DNA of 6,263 bases, taken from positions 1-6,263 of the forward strand of contig CALKYB010000157.1 in assembly GCA_938003565.1 (NCBI GenBank), in the 5' to 3' direction. Each line of letters opens with the position of its first letter. Within the stretch, counting starts at the first letter, position 1. Made by a program: the position numbers and the translations under genes. Below are positions 1 to 6,261 of this stretch, in pieces. The notes under the pieces are model-generated. The model did not search any database. It was given only the letters and a program-made list of their open reading frames with translations, and was not told the DNA's origin. The stretch comes from an uncultured bacterium. GTDB lineage: Bacteria; Bdellovibrionota_C; UBA2361; SZUA-149; CALKYB01.

Positions 1-331
1 CACCTTTCTATCAACCAATCTCTCCTCATAATATGTAAGGATTAGGAATGTTATGCACCAACCAAAGATTGAGTGACATTGGAGCAAGAGCACCCCTCTT
101 TATGCTCCCCGCAATCACCTTCAAATAGTTTTAATGTTACAAATCTCGGAGGGATAGGGCCTTGATTTATAATATTAGTGAATTCAAGCCAGTCTAAATT
201 GGTGAGGCAGGTAGAAGCTAGCTTAACTAACTAATATTGTTCATGTAATTGTCAACCTACTTAGTATCACAGAGTAGGGATATTTGAGCATAATACTATC
301 AAAACCTTTCTATATATATAAAAAGTTATAA
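1..331. other. Non-coding leader region upstream of the GME-like gene
   Basis: No gene of convincing length lies in this stretch. It contains a hairpin at 81-108, a perfect 10-bp palindrome (AAGCTAGCTT) at 215-224 followed by a short TAAC-type direct repeat, a lone TATAAT at 168-173 and a (TA)5 tract at 311-320 just before the next gene. I found no -35/-10 pair with normal spacing, so the promoter of the downstream gene is not assigned. Two tiny open frames are discussed as findings: a 26-codon plus-strand frame at 48-128, and a minus-strand frame from 93 running off the left edge. Neither is strong enough to call as a gene. Confidence 0.6.
81..108. repeat. Imperfect inverted repeat (bulged hairpin)
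   Basis: The outer arms GGAGCA (81-86) and TGCTCC (103-108) pair perfectly. Inside them AGAG (87-90) pairs with CTCT (96-99) around a five-base CACCC loop, leaving a three-base bulge (100-102) on the 3' side. No T-run follows on either strand, so it is not a standard intrinsic terminator. It could be a structured leader element or the end of a transcript from off the left edge. The pairing is seen directly; any function is unknown. Confidence 0.35.
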
Positions 332-2002
332 ATGAGCGATTTATTTGATAAAAATGAGGCACTTAGGCCAACTGATTCTGACAAAAAGGATTTAGCATCA
401 AGGGATTATACTGGCTTAAGTTCTGAAGGAGCTGAGCGGCAGCTTGACACGGTTGTGATAGGGAACAGCGTGTTTGCTGAAGATCTTAAGAAAATCGCGA
501 AAATTGAAGGTTTTAGATTAGCTAGTCCATCTTCAGCAATATCTGGCGCAGAAAAATATATTGGCAATCCAGCCAATATTGAAACTATAGAAAATCTAAA
601 AAGGTTAGTTCTTCCGGAAGTAAGTGCTGATGTTATTTTAAATAAAACCCCCCATATTGAAGACGGAGCAATCTTGCGAAATGATGGATCTGCTTATGGT
701 TTAAATAGTTTTAGGCCTAAATATATGAATTTGAATATAGGAAATGTATATGGCTACGGTCAGGACACTACTTATGAAACGATTGATGGGCAAAGATTAA
801 AAGAGCAGAGTCCTCAGAACGCACTAACATCAATAATGGCTACTGGTTTTGTTCTAAGAAAGGATGCAAATCTTGACAACAGCACCCCCATTAGAGAAGC
901 AAAAGATATTATTCAAGCAGATGGAGGTAACGTTCTTTCAGCCCCACTAAAAAACGGAGAGCCCGCTGTCATAATTGGCGAGGGCAATGCTTTTGTTAGT
1001 TATCATTCGATGCATGCCTACAATTTATTTGACCAAAAACAACTAGAGAAAGACATTAGTAAACTTCGAGCCTCCAATGAATTAGGTCCTGATACTCTTG
1101 AGAGAAACAGGATGATTGAATTTGCTCTTAAAAAAGAATTCTATGAATTTAGAGGAGGTGATGATGAAATACGCAGTTCTTTGGATCCTTATCGTTTCGA
1201 AGCAGAGATGAATCAGCTAAAAGAGGCTTACGGGGATGCTTTTAACACTAAGCCTGAGAATATAACATTTGTTCCGCAAAGATTTTTTCATATTGATTTT
1301 ATGCTTCGGCCCGGTTTGAATGGACAAGTGTTTCTAGAAAGCCCTGAGAGTAGTGTTGAACTGATCGATTCTATCTTATCTAATCCCAACAACGAAGAAG
1401 CGCTAAATAGAAAGTTAACTATTTCTAAAACTAATTCTCATGGCATATTTGAGAATGAGGGATCATTCGATCTGACAGCCGATGGAGAAAAGAGTTATTA
1501 CATCACCGAACGGCAACTTTTAGATCAATACTACTATCATGCCTTGCATGACACGGCCTTTGAGAGAAAGAATTATCCAACTCTGATCTCGCGTCTTGAA
1601 GAAACAGGGTACGACGTAGTTAAAGTACCTGGCACATTCAACGGGATGACTGATACTCTTCTTTATAGGCTTACAGGTACAATTGAGTCTGAAGAAAAAG
1701 CCGGAAATGTTAAGTATAGAGGATCTAGAGGTATTGAGCATGTTACGAATTTCATGAACGGATTAATGGCCTCAAACAGAAAAGGTGAGCAGTTTTATAT
1801 TACAAACTCCTCGCCTTCAGTACTTCTTGAAAATGAGTTTGAAAAAATTCTTAATAAGAACGGTATTGAAAAAGTATATTTTGTAGGTGGTGGCTCGACG
1901 GATTCAACTAGAAATAGTTGGGAGCAAACTGCTACAGGAAGTCTGTCAACATTTAAATCTGGTCTTGATTGTCAAACTTTGGAAATTATTAAGAAAGAAT
2001 AG
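332..2002 (+). CDS. Divergent guanidino-group-modifying (deiminase/amidinotransferase-fold) enzyme
   Basis: A 556-residue, soluble-looking protein with no signal peptide or membrane segment. Seen: residues 37-46 (QLDTVVIGNS) resemble the first strand of the GME (pentein) fold; DGGN at 197-200 is followed by a VIIG strand at 213-216; FHID at 319-322 gives the HxD pair H320/D322; NFMNGL lies at 473-478; and near the end SGLDCQTLEI (543-552) supplies a candidate nucleophile, C547. Known of the family: arginine, agmatine and peptidyl-arginine deiminases and amidinotransferases use an acidic residue, His-x-Asp/Glu and a C-terminal Cys in this order to attack a guanidinium carbon. Inferred: a hydrolase or transferase acting on arginine or a related guanidino compound, possibly on protein arginine. 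It is longer than free-arginine deiminases (about 410 residues), with extra sequence between the motifs, and the substrate is not predictable. The ATG has no Shine-Dalgarno; the upstream bases are A/T-rich. No other gene shares its strand here. The ORF is secure; the family call rests on motif order. Confidence 0.7.
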   Translation: MSDLFDKNEALRPTDSDKKDLASRDYTGLSSEGAERQLDTVVIGNSVFAEDLKKIAKIEGFRLASPSSAISGAEKYIGNPANIETIENLKRLVLPEVSADVILNKTPHIEDGAILRNDGSAYGLNSFRPKYMNLNIGNVYGYGQDTTYETIDGQRLKEQSPQNALTSIMATGFVLRKDANLDNSTPIREAKDIIQADGGNVLSAPLKNGEPAVIIGEGNAFVSYHSMHAYNLFDQKQLEKDISKLRASNELGPDTLERNRMIEFALKKEFYEFRGGDDEIRSSLDPYRFEAEMNQLKEAYGDAFNTKPENITFVPQRFFHIDFMLRPGLNGQVFLESPESSVELIDSILSNPNNEEALNRKLTISKTNSHGIFENEGSFDLTADGEKSYYITERQLLDQYYYHALHDTAFERKNYPTLISRLEETGYDVVKVPGTFNGMTDTLLYRLTGTIESEEKAGNVKYRGSRGIEHVTNFMNGLMASNRKGEQFYITNSSPSVLLENEFEKILNKNGIEKVYFVGGGSTDSTRNSWEQTATGSLSTFKSGLDCQTLEIIKKE

Positions 2003-2329
2003 CAATTGATTTATCTTAAGCTAAACATTGATGGGTAGCGACGATTGCAGGATCGCTATCCACTTGAGGAATCACTCTTGGCAAAGTCTCCAAGGACTTG
2101 TTCAGGTGCAGGTACCAACTTCTGCTTACCATTTCGATTTCCCGATTCAGCAATACATTCCATCTGGACTACCTAAATTGGATCGATTCTATTATTGAGA
2201 GGTTGTTAAAAATCTGCTTGAAAAGTGACTTAAAGGCTGGCAAACAGCAAGCTGTTTTGACCTTACTCCAGAGATTTTTTCGCCGCTGTCTTAAGTAGAC
2301 TACTGCAACATCGACTCGAGCATTTCTTC
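2003..2329. other. Intergenic region between convergent genes, possible gene remnant
   Basis: This 327-bp stretch separates the 3' ends of the GME-like gene and the zinc-ribbon/FHA gene. It holds a strong hairpin at 2032-2062, a palindrome-like sequence at 2242-2257 (AAACAGC, two bases, GCTGTTT) and no classical terminator with a T-run. Short open frames overlap in several phases: a 66-codon TTG-started frame at 2098-2298 (+), a 55-codon ATG frame at 2031-2198 (+) lacking a ribosome binding site, and a minus-strand frame from 2345 to 2016 interrupted by a single TAG at 2169-2171. I recognise no protein family in any of them. A decayed gene or a dispersed intergenic repeat would both fit. Confidence 0.4.
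2032..2062. repeat. 10-bp stem hairpin, possible transcript end
   Basis: TGGGTAGCGA (2032-2041) pairs with TCGCTATCCA (2053-2062), giving a 10-bp stem with one G-T wobble and an 11-base loop. It starts 30 bp after the stop of the GME-like gene and lies between convergent genes, a usual place for a terminator. Neither side has the run of Ts expected for intrinsic termination, so it may instead be an RNA 3'-end stabiliser or part of a repeat. The structure is seen; the role is inferred. Confidence 0.4.
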
Positions 2330-3499
2330 TTAAACAGTAGCCTGTCTAAACGGTATTAGACATACAAGAGCTTCATAGTCACCGGCTCTAATCCAATCAC
2401 CATGCTCAACAATAGTTGAATCATCAACCTTTCTAAACTCACCATCGGTTTGCTTCTTGATGAAAGTACCACCATCACTCATCAGATCTTGAACCCTAAT
2501 ACCTTCGAGAGTGCTAGCTCGAACCAAACAATGTGGCACCGAAAGATTCATGTTCTCAATAACTAAATCTGCACCTTTTACCGACTCGGCACTGATGAAG
2601 AATCTCCCCTCTCTAACTTCAATAGTCGAGCAAGTATTTCCACTGTAGCTCACAAGCCAACCTACCAACTGTAAGTCTGACTGTGGCTGGATCCCTTTAC
2701 TCTCTGAAACTTTTTCTAAATCAACTTGACTCTCCACGGATGTCTCCTTCTTAGTGTTTGGCTCGACCATCAACTCCTCTCTCAACTCTTCGGCAGGAGC
2801 CGAAGTTTCTGGGTTGAACTTCACTTTTGAGGTTCTCTCCGCATCTACTTTATTCGAAGCTCTATCTTGAAAATTCTGAGCACTGTCAACCACCTCAGAA
2901 TCGTGCGAACTATCCGCCTCTATAGGGGTTTTTTGATAACCAGTCCCATTTGAGCCAGAGAAAGCTTTACTTCTGCCTTTCCTTCTTCGCTTTTTCTTCG
3001 GTTTATCAACCACCTTGGAGTCTTCGGCAACTTCTTGAAAGTTAGATTGATTGCCAAGAATATTATCTAAGGTTTGTTCCTCGCCTTGAATTCTACTATC
3101 CTCAGACGCAACAGAAGTAGAAGCTGAAACCGCTGATTCTTCTCTACTAGCAGCACTAGGTTCAATAGCATCCTCTGCAAAAGCAAGATCTTGTGGAACC
3201 GGCTCGAAAACTTCTTGAATCGATGTTTGCTCTCTTCCTTGCGAATCAGCCAGCGCTTCATCTCTTAAAGATTTAGCCTCATAGGTAGGTTCTTCACTCA
3301 AAGAAAAATCTTTCAATACTCCCGAGTGATTTGTTGCCTTTCTATGTCGGATTCGACTCTTACCATTCTCATCAGCAGCCGAGCTAGCTTCTTCCTCAAG
3401 TCCATGCCCACACATTCGACACCTAGCGGCGACTGCAGGGATTAGGCTGCTACAACTTGGGCAGCGAATAAATGTCAACTCTCCGTCATCTGTTGCCAT
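2330..3499 (-). CDS. Zinc-ribbon protein with degenerate C-terminal FHA domain
   Basis: A 389-residue protein in three parts. Residues 11-32 form a zinc ribbon with two CxxC knuckles, C13/C16 and C27/C30, ten residues apart. Residues 35-275 are low-complexity, rich in Glu, Ser and Asp and probably disordered, with one strongly basic patch at 167-178 (KPKKKRRRKGRS). Residues 276-384 have the strand pattern of a forkhead-associated (FHA) domain: an SxxH at S320/H323 is kept, but the usual Gly-Arg is replaced (FFIS, 301-303 region) and the NG of the last loop reads GG (SDGGT, 341-345). Since that Arg and Asn contact phosphothreonine in known FHA domains, binding may be lost or altered. No signal peptide or membrane segment is present, so it is cytoplasmic. 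It probably acts as an adaptor beside the tandem-FHA protein encoded 145 bp upstream. The start is supported by AGAGG nine bases before the ATG. The partner and pathway are unknown. Confidence 0.8.
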   Translation of the reverse strand: MATDDGELTFIRCPSCSSLIPAVAARCRMCGHGLEEEASSAADENGKSRIRHRKATNHSGVLKDFSLSEEPTYEAKSLRDEALADSQGREQTSIQEVFEPVPQDLAFAEDAIEPSAASREESAVSASTSVASEDSRIQGEEQTLDNILGNQSNFQEVAEDSKVVDKPKKKRRRKGRSKAFSGSNGTGYQKTPIEADSSHDSEVVDSAQNFQDRASNKVDAERTSKVKFNPETSAPAEELREELMVEPNTKKETSVESQVDLEKVSESKGIQPQSDLQLVGWLVSYSGNTCSTIEVREGRFFISAESVKGADLVIENMNLSVPHCLVRASTLEGIRVQDLMSDGGTFIKKQTDGEFRKVDDSTIVEHGDWIRAGDYEALVCLIPFRQATV

Positions 3500-3508
3500 A
3501 GGAAGATT

Positions 3509-3513
3509 CCTCT
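3509..3513 (-). promoter_or_regulatory. Ribosome binding site of the zinc-ribbon/FHA gene
   Basis: On the minus strand AGAGG lies nine bases upstream of the ATG at 3499. It is the clearest Shine-Dalgarno at any start in the window and fixes this start codon. It lies at the end of the 145-bp gap after the tandem-FHA gene. That gap shows no convincing promoter or terminator, so cotranscription with the upstream genes and a private promoter both remain possible. Confidence 0.65.
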
Positions 3514-3644
3514 AAGGATAAATAAACTTTTCAAATATTTGCTCTGCCGTCAGGAATCCATCAGGCACAAAGCCTATTTCCGACTAAAAAAGACGAATAT
3601 TTTTAATCAATACAGTTTTAAGATGATCATTCTTCCAAAATGAA

Positions 3645-5078
3645 TCAAAAAATCTTGGAAATAATTAAATATGTCAGCCCTAAGATAGACGAGAGCAGAA
3701 CTGTAAAGGCAGCTAGGTAAGCCCCTTTTCCAAGCCCCCCTCCCTGATATTTCCCTAAAAATGCCGGATCCTGCTCAGAATCACCATAAATCGTTTTTTC
3801 CGTAGACCGTCCAGTACCCCCTATACCCAGACCTTTGCTAGGATTTGAATCACTGTGAGATTGGACCCTTGCTGGAAGGGATGAGCTAGACTTATCTTTA
3901 GAGTCAATACCCCTTCTACCTGCATCTTCTGAAAGAATAGCGGGATTTCGGGTTTTCGTCTCTTCACCAACATTAAACTCAGGGCTTGAATCAATGGTTC
4001 TACCTTTCTTAGTTCCAGTGCTCAAACCAGACTCTTGGTCTTCATTGAGACATAAACGCAGAACTATCTCTGGACCAAAACTTAATTTCCCTGGTCCCGA
4101 ATCCAGGGCTACAGCCTGATCTCTTTGAAGTTTAGTATCATTTAAAAAACTGCCATTGGAACTAGTATCTTTGATAAATAGCTCACCCTCTTCGGTAAAC
4201 TGAACTTCGCAATGATGCCTAGAAATATGCGAAGCTCCAATCCAAATATCATTTACTGGATCTCTACCCATTCTTATCGTCTTCCCTTGAACCAAAACAA
4301 GGCGCTTAGGTTTCACCAAGTCAGACTCAGATACTATACAGGGGTAGCCACCCAAAGAAGAATCAACTTCATCTTCCTGCTTAAATTCCGACTCAAGCTT
4401 TTCCAACTCCTTCATCGAAGTAATCCCCTTTAACACTGTTTCACCTCCAAGTCTTATTCTTTGTTCCGGGCCAAAATTTTTTCTTCCTGAAATTCTCTCA
4501 CCGTCCAAGAAAGTTCCATTCGTACTGCCTAGATCTTCAATCCAAAAACTGTCATCACTAAAACCAAAGCGAGCATGCTCGCTAGACACATCTGTTGCAT
4601 CTACCCTCAATAAACAGTTTCTAGATCTACCTACAACAACCTCCTTTCTCGGCGGAAAAGATACAATCACAGGAGTAGAACCCATTAATATCAACGCTGG
4701 TAACACTGGTGATGAATTTTTCAATGCTTCGTTTAAAATCCTAATTCCTGCCCTATCAAGAGACTCACTTGGACCCACTAATAAGTCTAGATCCAAGCTT
4801 GTTACGGTAGTAGTCACATCTCCTAGTTCCAACACCGCATTTTTTTTAAATTTTCGAATCGAAAGATCCTCTTTACCCTCGGCTCCCTTACTTTTGTAGT
4901 AACACAATAAAGAATCTCCTAACTGCCTAAAAACTCTCAGCTCAGCAGAGTCTACTGCGGCTCCGTCAATAACTACGTGCGAAAACTCACTCGAACCTAT
5001 TAGCGCTTGAGCCCTCCGAATTAGGAAAGTTTCGGGACTACTAATCCCATCATGAAAATCTATCTCTAAAGCAAACAT
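3645..5078 (-). CDS. Tail-anchored tandem FHA-domain protein
   Basis: A 477-residue phosphothreonine-reader protein with no visible enzyme domain. FHA-1 spans about 136-216, with GRS at 150-152, SSEH at 165-168 and STNGT at 185-189. FHA-2 spans about 258-343, with GRD at 271-273, SRHH at 286-289 and SSNGS at 306-310. Both keep the Arg, Ser, His and Asn that bind phosphothreonine in known FHA domains. Residues 20-95 look like a third, degenerate FHA domain (ALIGSS at 25-30, a VVID strand at 35-38, LELGD at 83-87) without the Arg. Residues 345-450 are a polar, low-complexity linker containing two Thr-Ile sites (T361, T429). Residues 453-474 form a single hydrophobic helix with three residues after it, so the protein should be tail-anchored with its FHA domains in the cytoplasm. 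The gene starts 28 bp after the HEAT-repeat gene ends and is probably cotranscribed with it. The ribosome binding site is weak (AAAGG 14 bases before the ATG). It is likely a membrane scaffold read out by an unidentified Ser/Thr kinase. Confidence 0.88.
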   Translation of the reverse strand: MFALEIDFHDGISSPETFLIRRAQALIGSSEFSHVVIDGAAVDSAELRVFRQLGDSLLCYYKSKGAEGKEDLSIRKFKKNAVLELGDVTTTVTSLDLDLLVGPSESLDRAGIRILNEALKNSSPVLPALILMGSTPVIVSFPPRKEVVVGRSRNCLLRVDATDVSSEHARFGFSDDSFWIEDLGSTNGTFLDGERISGRKNFGPEQRIRLGGETVLKGITSMKELEKLESEFKQEDEVDSSLGGYPCIVSESDLVKPKRLVLVQGKTIRMGRDPVNDIWIGASHISRHHCEVQFTEEGELFIKDTSSNGSFLNDTKLQRDQAVALDSGPGKLSFGPEIVLRLCLNEDQESGLSTGTKKGRTIDSSPEFNVGEETKTRNPAILSEDAGRRGIDSKDKSSSSLPARVQSHSDSNPSKGLGIGGTGRSTEKTIYGDSEQDPAFLGKYQGGGLGKGAYLAAFTVLLSSILGLTYLIISKIF

Positions 5079-5101
5079 TACAAATTACAAAGCCTTTTCA
5101 T
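5078..5101 (-). other. Seven-codon mini-ORF overlapping the tandem-FHA start
   Basis: On the minus strand ATG at 5101-5099 opens a frame reading MKRLCNL that stops at TAA 5080-5078, and that stop shares its last A with the ATG of the tandem-FHA gene (TAATG). It begins five bases after the stop of the HEAT-repeat gene. Such an overlap can carry ribosomes onward by termination-reinitiation, which would compensate for the weak ribosome binding site of the FHA gene. It could equally be chance in a 28-bp gap; no coding role is claimed. Confidence 0.2.
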
Positions 5102-5106
5102 CCAAA

Positions 5107-6261
5107 CTATTTCTTGTCTTTCCTTATCCAAGATGATTTTTCAAATACTTTCTTCACATCCGGATCTTTCTCTCTTTCATAAGCCCTATTGATCATTTGT
5201 AAAACATGCAATCCATTCCGACCGCGAAGTGACTCCACCGCCTTCATTCGGACTTCTTTCCGCTTATGTTTCAATAATTCAAATAGAACCGTATCTGGCA
5301 ATATCTTCCCAACCTTTTTCAAAGCCATAAGACTCAATTTTTCATCTCCTAACTTCTCAAACATCCTAAACGCTTTTTCGTCTTTCAAGTAAGGTAGCAA
5401 AATATCAAAAGCTTTCTCTACTTGTTCATCAGAGGCTAGATCTTGCAAAGAAATAACTGCAATGGCTTTAGCTAAACTACCCTTCTTCTTCCAATAGTTG
5501 TTTTGAACCCAACGCACTAGGGTCCTTGCTGGTTCAAAACTAACCGACCGCTGTGCAACTGTAGCAAAAGCGTTATTTCTAACTTTTTCGTCTTCGGTTA
5601 TTGCACAAATGATAAGTAAGAGACGTTCTGCTTCTTGATTAGACCAACGACCTAGAGCGGGAATATCATCGATCCTCGTCTTGCCAGTCGAGCCACGTAC
5701 TAGAGCCAACTTAAGTTTTTTATTCAATGAAAAATGATCAACCCCTGCAAGAACCCTAACAAACTCTCGCTTAAAGGTAGGAACAACCTCTCTTGCAAGA
5801 ACCTCATTTGCCACATTTTTGAGCAAAAGGTTGTTCTGCTCTGCTAAAAACAACATTCCCCAAGCGAGGTCATTTTCAGAAAAATCAGCAAAGGATGCAG
5901 ACACAGCTTCCTCAAACTGAAGAAGCAAATCTTTCTCCGAGAGTATTACTGCGTATATACTTTTCTCATCAAGATCATTGTTTCCACTCTTCTCTTTGAG
6001 AAAGGACTTAAGAATTGGCGTAAAAGTATAGTCACCTTTCGTATCCAAACCTAGGGCCGCGCTCAAATAGAGAGCAAAGATAGGACTACGGTCATGCAGA
6101 GTACGTAACTCAGCTTGTCGTTTAGGAATAGGTAAAGAGTTATCCAAAATTTGAAGTATTGGAGGGGCTAGAGGTCCTATATTTGTTCCGGACTTCATCA
6201 TCGTTCCATGCCAATCATTAATTATTCTAGCTGAGTGACTCATTTTCTTGCGATCGAGCAT
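5107..6261 (-). CDS. HEAT-repeat-like helical scaffold protein, 5' end near window edge
   Basis: A protein of up to 384 residues, almost entirely helical by composition, with no signal peptide, membrane segment or catalytic motif. The clearest repeats are C-terminal: about 279-318 and 321-377, where helix pairs such as LFELLKHKRKEVRMKAVESL (326-345) show the HEAT pattern of alternating hydrophobic positions with an Asp/Arg-Val turn. The middle (about 100-275) looks like more diverged helical repeats. Residues 28-72 (PPILQILDNS, then LHDRSPIFALYLSAALGL) faintly recall the start of an HDOD domain, but too little matches to call it. HEAT repeats form binding surfaces for other proteins, so a scaffold role beside the FHA proteins is inferred. 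The first ATG lies two bases from the window edge and a second lies at codon 7 (6243), so the true start may be either of these or outside. It ends in TAG 28 bp before the tandem-FHA gene. Confidence 0.75.
   Translation of the reverse strand: MLDRKKMSHSARIINDWHGTMMKSGTNIGPLAPPILQILDNSLPIPKRQAELRTLHDRSPIFALYLSAALGLDTKGDYTFTPILKSFLKEKSGNNDLDEKSIYAVILSEKDLLLQFEEAVSASFADFSENDLAWGMLFLAEQNNLLLKNVANEVLAREVVPTFKREFVRVLAGVDHFSLNKKLKLALVRGSTGKTRIDDIPALGRWSNQEAERLLLIICAITEDEKVRNNAFATVAQRSVSFEPARTLVRWVQNNYWKKKGSLAKAIAVISLQDLASDEQVEKAFDILLPYLKDEKAFRMFEKLGDEKLSLMALKKVGKILPDTVLFELLKHKRKEVRMKAVESLRGRNGLHVLQMINRAYEREKDPDVKKVFEKSSWIRKDKK

Noticed and set aside
168..173. Perfect TATAAT as a promoter -10 for the GME-like gene
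   Set aside because: No acceptable -35 lies 16-18 bp upstream, and it is about 160 bp from the start codon in AT-rich DNA.
1520..1741. Minus-strand frame of 73 codons
   Set aside because: It lies wholly inside the GME-like gene on the opposite strand; an antisense shadow.
2031..2198. 55-codon plus-strand frame starting at ATG
   Set aside because: No ribosome binding site, and its start lies at the foot of the 2032-2062 hairpin; there is no recognisable domain.
2098..2298. 66-codon plus-strand frame starting at TTG
   Set aside because: It has a rare start, no ribosome binding site and an unremarkable composition, and other open frames overlap it; I recognise no family.
3067..3261. Second minus-strand frame of 64 codons
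   Set aside because: Same-strand out-of-frame shadow of the Glu/Ser-rich linker of the zinc-ribbon protein, with biased low-complexity composition.
3500..3644. Promoter or terminator in the gap between the two FHA genes
   Set aside because: Only an A/T-only weak stem, a 4-bp AGGC/GCCT pairing and a CCTGA direct repeat are visible; no paired -35/-10 and no GC-rich stem with a T-run.
4212..4433. Plus-strand frame of 73 codons
   Set aside because: Antisense to the second FHA domain, which is clearly the coding strand.
5189..5392. Plus-strand frame of 67 codons
   Set aside because: Antisense to the C-terminal HEAT repeats.
5674..5697. Walker A look-alike RGSTGKTR in the HEAT-repeat protein
   Set aside because: It lacks the GxxxxGK[ST] spacing and a preceding hydrophobic strand, and no Walker B follows; chance similarity.
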